This document shows positions 1 through 12,290 of a DNA stretch of 64,000 bases, one piece after another. This DNA is from Acidobacteriota bacterium. GTDB taxonomy: Bacteria > Acidobacteriota > Aminicenantia > Aminicenantales > Saccharicenantaceae. Position 1 is the stretch's first letter. Each line of letters opens with the position of its first letter. The DNA lies in the NCBI GenBank assembly GCA_033549365.1, contig JAWSUF010000005.1:1-64000 (forward strand). Reading direction: 5' to 3'. A program made the translations under genes and the position numbers. The notes under the pieces are model-generated. The model had not been told where the DNA came from. It ran no database searches and saw only the letters and a program-made list of their open reading frames with translations.

Positions 1-485
1 GGCCACCCGCCCTGAGAGACGGCGACCTCCTGAAGCCGGCGCCAGAGAGTGCTGGGGCTCGGCCCGTGGCCGCGAAGACGTCGCGTCTCCTTGGCGGCCA
101 AGCGGTAGGACAGGTGGATGGCCTGACCCACCGGAGCTTCCAGCGTCTCTCTCTGGTACTGCCGATAGGGCTCGATCTTCAGTCGCTTCGCCAAGGGGAA
201 GACGACGGCCCCCGTCGTCCGGTCCAAGACCTGGGCCAGGCGGTGGCGAACTCGACCAAACGAGGTCATCAGGACGCGGGCCGTCGATTGGTGGCCGTTC
301 TGGACATAACGACCCGGAGGATAATCGTTCTTGGCCTTTTGTTCCAAGGCCTCCAGGATGCGGCCGAGGACCGCTCTCATGATCTCATCCCGATCGCGTT
401 CCAGACCGCGCAGAAGGCCGTTGAGCGTAAGGTTGTTTTTTGGTACTCTGTAGGTGATGGCGATCTTGATTTCGAGGTCGTCCAT
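1..485 (-). CDS. Transposase-like protein, N-terminal part (runs off the window)
   Basis: An open frame starts at an ATG at 485 and runs leftward past position 1 without a stop, giving about 161 visible residues. A strong ribosome binding site, AGGAGGAG, lies 7 nt upstream. The start MDDLEIKIAITYRVPK is followed by a segment with TSFGRVRHRLAQVLDRTTG and then a basic region. The arrangement of an FG-V-R-R segment followed by a charged helix is reminiscent of the N-terminal half of ISH6/ISLre2-type transposases, but the catalytic part is outside the window. The family is from memory and only moderately sure; that the frame is coding is better supported (start, RBS, sensible composition). Confidence 0.55.
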   Translation of the reverse strand, partial: MDDLEIKIAITYRVPKNNLTLNGLLRGLERDRDEIMRAVLGRILEALEQKAKNDYPPGRYVQNGHQSTARVLMTSFGRVRHRLAQVLDRTTGAVVFPLAKRLKIEPYRQYQRETLEAPVGQAIHLSYRLAAKETRRLRGHGPSPSTLWRRLQEVAVSQGGW

Positions 486-561
486 TGGGCTACTCCTCCT
501 GATGTTGTTGTGGATATCATGGAGGGTTGTAGCCCTTTTTTTTCGTCCTTGTCAAATGCCA

Positions 562-963
562 TCACGTAACTTTGAAACAAGCTCCATTTTTAAAATAGAA
601 GTTTCGGGTTGCCTCGTATGGCTCGTAATTCACCCCGGCACCCAGAGTGTAAGTCGCCACTTCCTTAATACCTTGCTCTCTGGCAAAGTCTTCGGCACAG
701 GAGAGAAGACGCCTCCCGATTCCTTGCCTTTGAGTATCCGGACGGACTCCCATCCAACCAATGTTAAGCCGGCCCTCGGCTACATAGAGCGTAATGAATC
801 CGACGATTACCCCATTCAACAGAGCAACAAATCCTTTCTGATGCCGCAGATCGACAGGTATCGCCCGGTCCCTAGCGTCTACATCAAACCAAGAGGCAAG
901 TGATTCGGATATTGCCAATATTGCGTGATGATCCCTTTGTTTAATAAGTCGAGTCTCGATCAT
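562..963 (-). CDS. GNAT-family N-acetyltransferase, possibly 3'-truncated
   Basis: This 133-aa protein has the GNAT acetyl-CoA pyrophosphate loop TQRQGIGRRLL (motif A, about residues 78-88) preceded by the beta strand LNIGWMGVRP. It should acetylate a small molecule or protein N-terminus from acetyl-CoA; the substrate cannot be read. The C-terminus stops at FYFKNGACFKVT, where most GNAT proteins carry one or two further strands, so the 3' end may have been lost when the element carrying the neighbouring transposase-like gene arrived. It lies 23 bp downstream of the 1401-aa gene on the same strand. Confidence 0.75.
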   Translation of the reverse strand: MIETRLIKQRDHHAILAISESLASWFDVDARDRAIPVDLRHQKGFVALLNGVIVGFITLYVAEGRLNIGWMGVRPDTQRQGIGRRLLSCAEDFAREQGIKEVATYTLGAGVNYEPYEATRNFYFKNGACFKVT

Positions 964-986
964 CTTTTTTCAAGCATCCTTACGAG

Positions 987-3900
987 TTATCTCTCGGCAT
1001 CTGACCCCGCCTTCTCCAGCAGGCGTTTTTGAAGCCCGGTAATCGGCCGGATTTTCTTGCTGATTTCACCCGGCGGAATGACCGACATCAGCAATTCCAT
1101 CGCGCATGCCGACGTCTTGATGTCCAACGGAAAACGGATGTCATAGACAGTTTTCCAGTCGACCCATTTTAAAACCGGGCGTTCGTTTCCCGCCTCGTCC
1201 AGAAGAAGCTCCCACGCCCCGGCGCAGTTCAGCGCATCTCCCAGCAAAAGCATGCCGCGATCGCCTGAGGGCGGGTCCGCCCAGAGTTTCTCGTCGCACA
1301 GCTTGTTCAGAAGCAACGCATCTCCGCCACTCCTCAGAGAAGATTTTTTGTCCAGCAAATTCAGCAGGGTCTCTCTCAGAGGAGCGGCATTTTCGTCAAT
1401 CGCATTCCGAAGTAATCCCGCCAACCTCACCGACAACCCAGACAGGCAAACCTTTTGTGCATAGAGAAATTCCGCGGTATTGCCGCTCGCCATAAGCGCC
1501 GAAAGAGCCGGAATATTCGGTTGCCCGGCATCCGTCCACCTCCACAGCCGCCAAATCACATACGGGAGCAGGGATATATTCTTGCCAAGCTGAGTCGATT
1601 CGAAAAAGTCAACACACATCCCCCCGTCCAGGTTGCTGAAACCCCGATGCAGTTCCCTGACGCTGTTGATCATCGCGCCTTGATGGGGATAGCTTTTAAG
1701 CGTGGCTTTCAAGAGATCGTCCGCCGCAGGCTCACCTTCCGAAACAAGCAGAGCAAGAACGGCCGCCGGTTCGGCGGACATGTCGAATGCCGTTTTCCGA
1801 ATAAACTCCCGATATTTCCCGCCGTATAAAAGCGACAGAGCCAGCAAAGCCGCCGGTTCTCTTTCCGCCATGTTCTTCAAATAGGCCGATGATCGGGGAC
1901 CCGGGTTTGCCATGGCGACAATAGCCGTTGAAAGCACCGCGTGCTGCTCATCCTCCTTGTCATCCTCATCGAATTCGGCCATCTTCGCCAAATGATGGCG
2001 CTTCAGGACATCCGGACAAGGCGGCATCCATTCGGCAAGGTAGAGGCGGTTTTCGGGATAAAAACTGACAAAAGCGTCCAGCACCACCGCCTGCGGCAGC
2101 CTCATGTCGAGGCCGGCGAGCATTTCTTGAACCATAAAATGCTCCGGAAAATATATGTCATGCCGGCCCGGCGTAAAGCATGTGTCGATCAGGGCATCCG
2201 CCGAATCGACGGAATCCGCGACCGCTAAAGTCAACCAAAGTTCTTCGACATTCGATACCTCGCTGACTGCCAGCTTCATGAACAATTGCCAGGCTTTGGG
2301 GAAATCCATACGGCGGAGAACTTCCATGGCGCGATCAGCCATTTCAGAATTCGAACGGGCGGCAGCGAAGACTTGCTCGGCCATCTCGTCTATTTTTTCA
2401 AGAAGGGCAACAGACGTCAGCGCCTCAATCCGTCCTCCCTCGGTCACGGCATTCTCGAAGACAAGGCGCGCCAGTCGTACGTCCTGACTTTCTCGGGCCA
2501 GAATCGCAAGGACTTCTTCGGCAAGATCGGGCGCATCCGCAAATTCCCGGCAACCATCAACGCCAGTGGGCTTCGGGATTCCCAGTTCATCGAGCAAATC
2601 GAGGCAGTCCTGCAACTTTGACGACAGCGCATCGGCAATCTTCGGCATCAAGACTCCCGCGCGGGCGGCGGCCGTTTTGATTTCCAAAGCGGGGTCGGCC
2701 CATGCGTTTATGGCGGAGGGTAACCATGGCTCGGCGCCGTCGTCATACCAATAAAGGCCGGACAACTTTGCCGGCGCGCCGGTCTGTCCCAATGGTAAGC
2801 CCACCCTACGGGCCCAGCGGCCGCAGAATGCATCCATCAGAGAACTGATGCTCTTTTTCCGTTCTTCGGTCAGCGATTCGTTTTCAGCAACGTACGTTCT
2901 GAAGCCGAGAAGCCGGAAATCCGAACCGAGGCAAACAAGTTTTCTGGCCAGGACCTGACTGTCCGATCCCAGGGCGAAGACCACCGCTTTGTTGGCATCA
3001 TAGGCATTCGTCAGCACGGATAGCTCCTTACTGCTGTCTATACTCAAACAGGTTCTAAAAAAGTCGCCCATCAGGAAAATTCTAATTGGGTCGGGAGAAA
3101 GGCCTATCGTGACGTTCAATCCGTGAAGATCGACTTCACACGGTTCAGGTGAGAACCAAGCCCGGAGATCGATGCGGGTTGCGGCGGCTCTTAGCCAGTC
3201 TGAATTCAAGGGCAGGCGCTCACGGTAGTTTGAACCGCATTCTTTCCAGACTTCGAGCAACTCCTGAAGACGCCTGGCGGCCGTCTTGTCAAGCCGGGCG
3301 CCCCAGGCGGCGATTCGGAAAACCTGATCATCCGTAAGATGGCTGGGCGGGTCAATCCCGATCTGCCGCTTCCATAGGAGGAGGCCCTCCCGGTGAGATA
3401 AGTGCCTGATCGCTTCCAATGCGGCATGCGCGCACACCTCCTGAGCCTGTTTCAGGATGCGCTGTTGGGAGGCCGAGCGACTCTTCCCCTCACGGCTCTC
3501 AAGAAGCGCCAGCCTGGAAGCCATCCGTTCGTCGAGCCGTCCGTTCGTTCTGAGTTCGCGCAGATGTTCAAGCTCGCCGGACTCGCGACCGCCGGCGTCG
3601 AACATTCTCGACAGAGACGCAGGTAAAGCGGGTTTATGACCGGACATTTTCTGGTAGTAATGCAGTTTTGACAGCCACTCTCGGATCTCGGGAGCAACCG
3701 TAACGGCGATTTCAGGCGGAAGCCGTACCCCGGTTTTCGGCGGTTCGGCCCATTGCCTTAAGGTATCCCTCAGGGCCGGACTGATCCCCTCCAGAACAAG
3801 AATCCGGCAGATGCAGTTCCAGGCCCATGTGACAATTTTTTTATCAAGCGATGCGGGGTTGAGCGTTGAAAGCCACAGGGTAAAAGCTTCCACAATATTC

Positions 3901-5192
3901 GTGCTGCCTCTTGAGGCTGTTTTTTCGGCAACATCAGCGAGACTGACGTCGACCTTATTGAAGTTCAGTCCGGATTTCTCCAGGACCGCAGCAAGAGCCC
4001 GGAAAGAATGAGGAGAAAGGCTCTTGTCGGCCAGAGCCTCGGCGCCCCAGGATAGACGACGGTCGGCCCATATCGCATCGTCTTTTTCAACTCCGGCTGC
4101 AAGGAACTTGCGGATCACACGGAGATCTCTTTTTAAAGCGTCTTTCGTTTCGCCCAGCGCCGAAAGCAGCAAGTCATAGCCCGGTTCACTGTGTTCGTCT
4201 TGCAGTTTATTAATAAAGCGGACTCTTTTCGCTACGTCCTCTTGATCACCCGGCATCAACAGCCAGGTCGGCAACGGGATTTGCGCGCCGTCCACGGCGC
4301 AAAGCGCCGCGGCCGATCCGACAAGGCGCGCCGGAGGCGGATTTCCGGCAGAGGCTTTCTCGCAGTCTGCAATGAGATACTCAACATGTTTTTGAATATC
4401 GCGCGGGCTTTTGGGGATTTGCACGGCGAATTCCGTCAATATCTCTTCAGCAATGCCGGACAGCGCCTTGCGAACGGTTTTCGCCATTTGGGCGCGGGGA
4501 AGACCGATCAGGCTGTCTCGAAGGGATCGCAGTTGAGGAAGCGCTCTTGCGATCAGAGATCGCTTCTCCCGGGCCGCGCGGCTTTCCACGTGGGGAAGCA
4601 GCGATTTGTGAAACCGCAGGCCCGCCTCCGAACCTCCTATCCAGATGACAAGACGCTCCATCCAGTCCCAAAGCGGTTCCGTGAAACGTGGATCGGGACC
4701 GTGTGTCGAACGGCCTTCGGCTGCGGCGAGGTCTTCCGAGACGTAAGTCATTCCGTGGGGCGGCTTCCCGCCTTTCGACAGCCGATGGACTTCCCAGAGA
4801 TGCTCCAGAGTATGCGAGAGCCGGTCGATTTCATCTTTCCAACGGCGATACTTCCCGCGCCGCTCGGAGGTCTTTTGCCGGGGCTTTTCGTAATCGTCCA
4901 GAATCTTCCGCCATTTCTGTAGGCCGCGGCTCCATGCGGCGAGCAGCTCACCGGTCAGCGGCGTGATCACGGTCGGTGCGAATCCCAAATCCATGGGCGT
5001 GGGCGCATCGTCGTCTTTCGGAGGTTTTGAGATTTCCGCAAGACACCGGCGAAGTTTTTGGAAATCCGGCTTTCCGCCGACCAGGAAAGCGCCGTTTTGC
5101 GCCACGAAAACCCGGCCGTTGATCTGCCGGGCAAGGTCCATCGCCCTCCGGGCGATCTCTTCGTCGCTCGTCTGAATGCTTTTCTTTGCCAT
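987..5192 (-). CDS. Large uncharacterised protein (1401 aa)
   Basis: I do not recognise a defined family. The protein starts MAKKSIQTSDEE, is soluble (no signal peptide or membrane segment visible) and is mostly alpha-helical and charged, which fits helical repeats in its C-terminal two thirds. A distinct segment around residues 700-780, including FRTCLSIDSSKELSVLTNAY and then ANKAVVFALGSD, looks like a compact domain. The gene is the last large gene of the island and is followed by the GNAT gene. Size, strand and position among nucleases and restriction genes suggest a defence or mobile-element role, but this is only inference from context. Confidence 0.6.
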   Translation of the reverse strand: MAKKSIQTSDEEIARRAMDLARQINGRVFVAQNGAFLVGGKPDFQKLRRCLAEISKPPKDDDAPTPMDLGFAPTVITPLTGELLAAWSRGLQKWRKILDDYEKPRQKTSERRGKYRRWKDEIDRLSHTLEHLWEVHRLSKGGKPPHGMTYVSEDLAAAEGRSTHGPDPRFTEPLWDWMERLVIWIGGSEAGLRFHKSLLPHVESRAAREKRSLIARALPQLRSLRDSLIGLPRAQMAKTVRKALSGIAEEILTEFAVQIPKSPRDIQKHVEYLIADCEKASAGNPPPARLVGSAAALCAVDGAQIPLPTWLLMPGDQEDVAKRVRFINKLQDEHSEPGYDLLLSALGETKDALKRDLRVIRKFLAAGVEKDDAIWADRRLSWGAEALADKSLSPHSFRALAAVLEKSGLNFNKVDVSLADVAEKTASRGSTNIVEAFTLWLSTLNPASLDKKIVTWAWNCICRILVLEGISPALRDTLRQWAEPPKTGVRLPPEIAVTVAPEIREWLSKLHYYQKMSGHKPALPASLSRMFDAGGRESGELEHLRELRTNGRLDERMASRLALLESREGKSRSASQQRILKQAQEVCAHAALEAIRHLSHREGLLLWKRQIGIDPPSHLTDDQVFRIAAWGARLDKTAARRLQELLEVWKECGSNYRERLPLNSDWLRAAATRIDLRAWFSPEPCEVDLHGLNVTIGLSPDPIRIFLMGDFFRTCLSIDSSKELSVLTNAYDANKAVVFALGSDSQVLARKLVCLGSDFRLLGFRTYVAENESLTEERKKSISSLMDAFCGRWARRVGLPLGQTGAPAKLSGLYWYDDGAEPWLPSAINAWADPALEIKTAAARAGVLMPKIADALSSKLQDCLDLLDELGIPKPTGVDGCREFADAPDLAEEVLAILARESQDVRLARLVFENAVTEGGRIEALTSVALLEKIDEMAEQVFAAARSNSEMADRAMEVLRRMDFPKAWQLFMKLAVSEVSNVEELWLTLAVADSVDSADALIDTCFTPGRHDIYFPEHFMVQEMLAGLDMRLPQAVVLDAFVSFYPENRLYLAEWMPPCPDVLKRHHLAKMAEFDEDDKEDEQHAVLSTAIVAMANPGPRSSAYLKNMAEREPAALLALSLLYGGKYREFIRKTAFDMSAEPAAVLALLVSEGEPAADDLLKATLKSYPHQGAMINSVRELHRGFSNLDGGMCVDFFESTQLGKNISLLPYVIWRLWRWTDAGQPNIPALSALMASGNTAEFLYAQKVCLSGLSVRLAGLLRNAIDENAAPLRETLLNLLDKKSSLRSGGDALLLNKLCDEKLWADPPSGDRGMLLLGDALNCAGAWELLLDEAGNERPVLKWVDWKTVYDIRFPLDIKTSACAMELLMSVIPPGEISKKIRPITGLQKRLLEKAGSDAER

Positions 5193-5261
5193 TTAACCAC
5201 CGATCAACCCTGAACAGGATTGAGAGTCCGGATGTATGATATCAAATCGAGGGCATCGATT

Positions 5262-5732
5262 TCACGATCTTTTTATCATTGATTTGACTTTTTCAATCGA
5301 CAAAGGCTGGTCTGAAGAATGGATAACCGCGTGGCAATTCGGACACACCGGCCTCAGATCTTTAAGCTGATTGACCCTATATTTTTTTTCGATTTCGGCC
5401 AAAGACTTAAGATGATGGACATGAATTATACCTGAGCATACCTTGCCGTATGCCCTGGCAAAGTTGAACCCGCAAACTGCACAATCAAGCCCGTAGTGAG
5501 CGATACATTTCTGCCGAGCCGCTTTACTTCTCTCGAAGACGTTCACTGACACGGTGCGACTGGTGCCCTCGGAGTATCGAGATGGATCCTCAATCTCCTC
5601 GGGACCGGCGATGAAGTCATCCCCCGGACTTTGAGTATGCTGGTGGACCATACAGTAACTATAACCATATTTCGGACTGATGGGTGTCCCATTTTCGAGT
5701 TTTATCAATTCTGTAAATAGAATTGTTCCCAC
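5262..5732 (-). CDS. HNH endonuclease domain (3' part of a probably frameshifted gene)
   Basis: The frame encodes a zinc-type HNH nuclease: a CAVCGFNF knuckle, then the HVHHLK core (HH of the HNH) and DLRPVCPNCHAVIH, which supplies the second Cys pair and the catalytic His. The preceding stretch ISPKYGYSYCMVHQHTQS with DDFIAGPEEIEDPSRYSEG is a common lead-in in stand-alone HNH proteins. The likely role is metal-dependent DNA cleavage. Its first residues overlap the 3' end of the upstream frame by 28 nt in a different phase, and together the two frames read like one protein. I therefore regard 5262-6073 as a single gene broken by a 1-nt frameshift near 5730, or two coupled genes. Confidence 0.8.
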   Translation of the reverse strand: MGTILFTELIKLENGTPISPKYGYSYCMVHQHTQSPGDDFIAGPEEIEDPSRYSEGTSRTVSVNVFERSKAARQKCIAHYGLDCAVCGFNFARAYGKVCSGIIHVHHLKSLAEIEKKYRVNQLKDLRPVCPNCHAVIHSSDQPLSIEKVKSMIKRS

Positions 5733-6073
5733 AATCCTTCTTTGCTGGTCCCTTCAACTTCTTCATCGATTAAAGTGAAACCAAGATATGTTTCCGTCTC
5801 ATGATCACCACGCTTGGGGTGAAGTCTGATATGGTGCAGAGTTGCGGAATACTCGACATCCCCTTTCCCGCCAACCGCCGAAAAATAGATTGTTAGGGTT
5901 TTATACAATTGCAGGGCATCCCGAGCCGTGCTCCATATCGACCTGGCCCGGAAAGTTGTCGGCTTCTCAGGATCGACCATATTTCTGCCTGCCGCCGCTT
6001 CCAGATATTTATGATGATTTCTGGCAAAAACCGCGATATCCGATGTCTTACGAAGCTTTTCTTTGCTGATCAT
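5705..6073 (-). CDS. N-terminal part of the HNH protein (frameshifted or separate gene)
   Basis: This 122-aa frame starts MISKEKLRKTSDIAVFARNH and ends at EGLWEQFYLQN. Adding one base within the TTGTGG at its end joins it in phase to the downstream HNH frame (VGTILFTELIKLENG), which restores the usual single-protein layout. The domain is small and mixed alpha/beta with no catalytic motif I can name; it may be a target-recognition or modified-base-reading domain, as often found before HNH domains. No good start with its own RBS was found for the HNH frame, which supports one broken gene. Confidence 0.6.
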   Translation of the reverse strand: MISKEKLRKTSDIAVFARNHHKYLEAAAGRNMVDPEKPTTFRARSIWSTARDALQLYKTLTIYFSAVGGKGDVEYSATLHHIRLHPKRGDHETETYLGFTLIDEEVEGTSKEGLWEQFYLQN

Positions 6074-6158
6074 GATCCATCCTCAAATAAAATCTCAATC
6101 TTATCGATTTGCATTCAACTGATTTGAAGATCGTTCCTCCGGAATTATATACGATCAT

Positions 6159-6893
6159 TTATAAAATCGTCAGTTTATCTCTGATATTGCGACCCACTTT
6201 TTCATATACTGTAATAAATCTATTATTCTTGCTAACTTGTTCCTGTGTATAGGCTACGCGTGATATCAAAGTCTCAGGCTCTTCAATAAGCTTTGACCTC
6301 CACTTGGTGTCAAATCCGATTGCTTCAATGTCAATGCCAAGTCCTTGAGCGCCCTCAACTACACGCATGGTTGGAGAATAGAAACTCCAGATTAGATATG
6401 TCGCTACTCGAAGATCATGAGCTTTCCCAAATTCACTTCTGATTATTTGTGTGTCCAGCTTTTTGACACATTTGGCTTCTATAATTCGGACGGCATTGCC
6501 CGGGTTTGGCATTTCTGAGGATGTTGTCACAATAATGTCCGGTCGGCCCCAAAGATTGCTTTTTTCACCTTTTAGAGTTTGTTGTGACCATAAGAAACGA
6601 ACCACCCCATCTTCTTTAATCTCAATCGGACCCGTTTTCCCAAAAATTCTTACTGAATCAGCGGATGCCTCTTCAGAGCGAAGGATGATTCCCAATAAGC
6701 TGAGCGCCTCAACAAGTTGCCATGTAGGAACGTCTGGAACTGGCGAGTTAAGACGAAGTTGAGTTTCCTTTTCACTGTGGATAGATCTAATTCTAAGCCG
6801 ATTCAGAATGTCTTCAGAAGCAACGCATATCGCCCGCCAAAGTGCGTCTCGCGCTTCTACATCCTTATCCGCACTCTGCGGCAATAAATCCAA
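6159..6893 (-). CDS. Putative PD-(D/E)xK nuclease
   Basis: This 244-aa protein contains GRPDIIVTTSS (about residue 115) followed 20 residues later by AVRIIEAKC. The PD ... EAK spacing is that of the PD-(D/E)xK restriction-endonuclease fold, with D and E-x-K as metal ligands. The N-terminal 90 residues are helical and variable. It sits 31 bp downstream of hsdR on the same strand, so it probably belongs to the restriction operon or is an independent DNA-targeting effector. Its base composition is clearly lower in GC than hsdR, which suggests a separate origin. The target is unknown. Confidence 0.6.
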   Translation of the reverse strand: MDLLPQSADKDVEARDALWRAICVASEDILNRLRIRSIHSEKETQLRLNSPVPDVPTWQLVEALSLLGIILRSEEASADSVRIFGKTGPIEIKEDGVVRFLWSQQTLKGEKSNLWGRPDIIVTTSSEMPNPGNAVRIIEAKCVKKLDTQIIRSEFGKAHDLRVATYLIWSFYSPTMRVVEGAQGLGIDIEAIGFDTKWRSKLIEEPETLISRVAYTQEQVSKNNRFITVYEKVGRNIRDKLTIL

Positions 6894-6924
6894 AGGTTCC
6901 CCCTCCGTACATAATGCCAGACCC

Positions 6925-10091
<3,167 letters not shown>

Positions 10092-10095
<4 letters not shown>

Positions 10096-12290
10096 TCGCT
10101 CGCCCCGCCACAATCTCCCATGCCGCCGTTCTCCCAATGTTTACAGATATCCTCGACGTTAATAGCAGGTGCTTCGTCTGCCACCCAGTATCGGTAGAAC
10201 TTTGGATCGCGGCTTCTGGGCACTGGGCGCGCCTCACGGATCTTCACCAGTGCAGGTGCTGGAACGCATTCCCCGAGAACTAATGCGGTCTGAGGCGCAA
10301 GCGCCGGGATCTGCTCCAGCATCGGTCCGAAAATGCCCGGCACTATTTCCTTAAAGTACCGCAGGTCCTCAGGGTTCTGAAGTCGATGAACGATGAAGCT
10401 GCTGCATTGCGACAGCACCGTCTTCGAAAGCTCGCTGGGCCGCTGCGAAGCAACCACAAGGGACAGCCCGTACTTCCGCCCCTCGCGCGCGATTCGCTCG
10501 AACACGATCCGAGCGATCGACTCCTCCTCGGCGAAGCGAGGCTGCTGGATGTAGTTCTGGGCCTCCTCCAATACGAGTACGATCGGGAGCGAGCCTCGGG
10601 CCTGCTCCCCCCCGTGTTCGCCGAGTCGCTGTAGGAACTCGAGGACTAAGCGACCGATGAGGGCCGTGACATTCTCCAGCACTTCCGCAGCGAGCAGACT
10701 CAGATCCAGGATGACAACATCGACGGCGCTCTTCTTGTCACGCTGGCGATCATAGAATGGCAAGCGCTCCTTCGCGACGATTTCCTCGCTCGACAACTCG
10801 GCTTCCGAAGCAGCTCCGATGCCGAGCGTGTCGCGAAGGAATGCGGACAGGACATGCAACGCCTGTGGATAGGCATCGAATATGAACCGAAACCGCGGGT
10901 CTTCGAAGTACCTTCGGATGCGGAGAAACATCGGTCCACACGCATCCCGTACTCGCGCAGGGTTTCCCGACTCCACCTGTTCGCGCATGGCGGTTTCAAG
11001 GGCACTCTCCATGAACTGACTACGATCAAAACGGCACGGCTGATCGGCGCTGATGTCGGCGGTTCCCAACGGCCGATCGACAGCCAGCTGGTTAATTCTC
11101 AAAATGACCGGGTCAATTGCATCTCGAATCTGCTGCAGGCATGTCCCGCCCAGTCCGAACTCGTTATCCCGCTTACTTGCCAGTTGTGCAATTCCTTTAA
11201 TCGTCGTGAGTGCCGTCTCCCAGTTGGTGAAAACTTCTGTACCGAACGCCTCGTCCAGCGCCTGGACGTGTTGAGGAACTGTCACTCGATATCGCAGACC
11301 GTCTTTGCATAGCTGCTTCAAGTTATTGGGAATTGCCCACTGCTGATTCGGCGCATCGTTCTCGATGAGTGCGAGAATCTGCCGACAGGCAGTTCTTAGT
11401 ACTTCGAGCGCTGATGCCGGTGTGCCAGATGCCGCCGCGCCCGTACGCGCCAAACGCAAAGCACGGAGCAAGACGGGCGCCTGCAGTCCTTCGCGCGCCC
11501 GAAAGAGCCGCACGAAATCCTCTGCATTCATTAACCAGTACGGGATCACTAGACGTTCGCCTGTCTTTGTCGGGTCGGATGGGATGTAAAGACATCTCCC
11601 TCCCCCCGCGTCCTCCCAACTGCCGTCCTCCTTCTGCTTCTGGAAAGCCGTGCGGTACTCCCCGTTGGTGTCCAGGATTACGCAGGTCATTCGCTTCACC
11701 GCTTGCTGTTCCCGGATCGACTGAAGCAGGCTCGCGATCGTGCAGGACTTGCCCGACCCCGTACTTCCCAGGATGGCGGCATGCTTGCCGAAGAAGGCGT
11801 CGGGGTCTATCCTGATCGGGCGCCCTTGAACGACTGTGGACTCGCCGATGGGGATACAGTACCCCGGCTTCTCCGGGTCAAGTGTCGCGCTCTCGCCTCT
11901 CTCGATAGGGCCGAAGATCGCGTCCAGGTCTGTACGCCCGGCGAGATGCACTGGGTTGTCGAGCACCGGGAACAGTGACACGCCCTGCCTGAATGACGCA
12001 CCATCAATCGTTCCGATGAGCGTCGCCTTCATCAAGCGGCGCGCTGCAGGAAGCGCTACCATCGTGCGGTCTGCCTTTATCTCCGCATCTTCCACCAGAA
12101 CGACGCGTGTTACCATGGCCACAAGCCGCTGAGCGCCAACGGGAATGATAACGTAAGAGTTGATTCGCCCTACTTCCTGCGGGCCTTCATACGTAATCCG
12201 GCTCATACCCTTGAGGTCGCGGTTTAGCTCGATGCTGACTTGGGCTGTATCGACGGCGACAACGCGCCCGATTTCGGAGTCAGTCCTCAT
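10092..12290 (-). CDS. herA: HerA-like DNA translocase ATPase
   Basis: This hexameric FtsK/HerA-family ATPase starts with a HAS-barrel-like beta domain (residues 1-130). The ATPase core then shows Walker [11 protein letters not shown] and Walker [15 protein letters not shown], followed by a sensor region with [18 protein letters not shown]. The start [13 protein letters not shown] at 12290 overlaps the end of sir2 by 11 nt, and the stop overlaps the hsdR start. Direct linkage to SIR2 matches the known SIR2-HerA antiviral pair, in which the two proteins form a large complex and HerA drives the effector's activity. Here the pair is embedded in a type I restriction operon. Confidence 0.92.
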
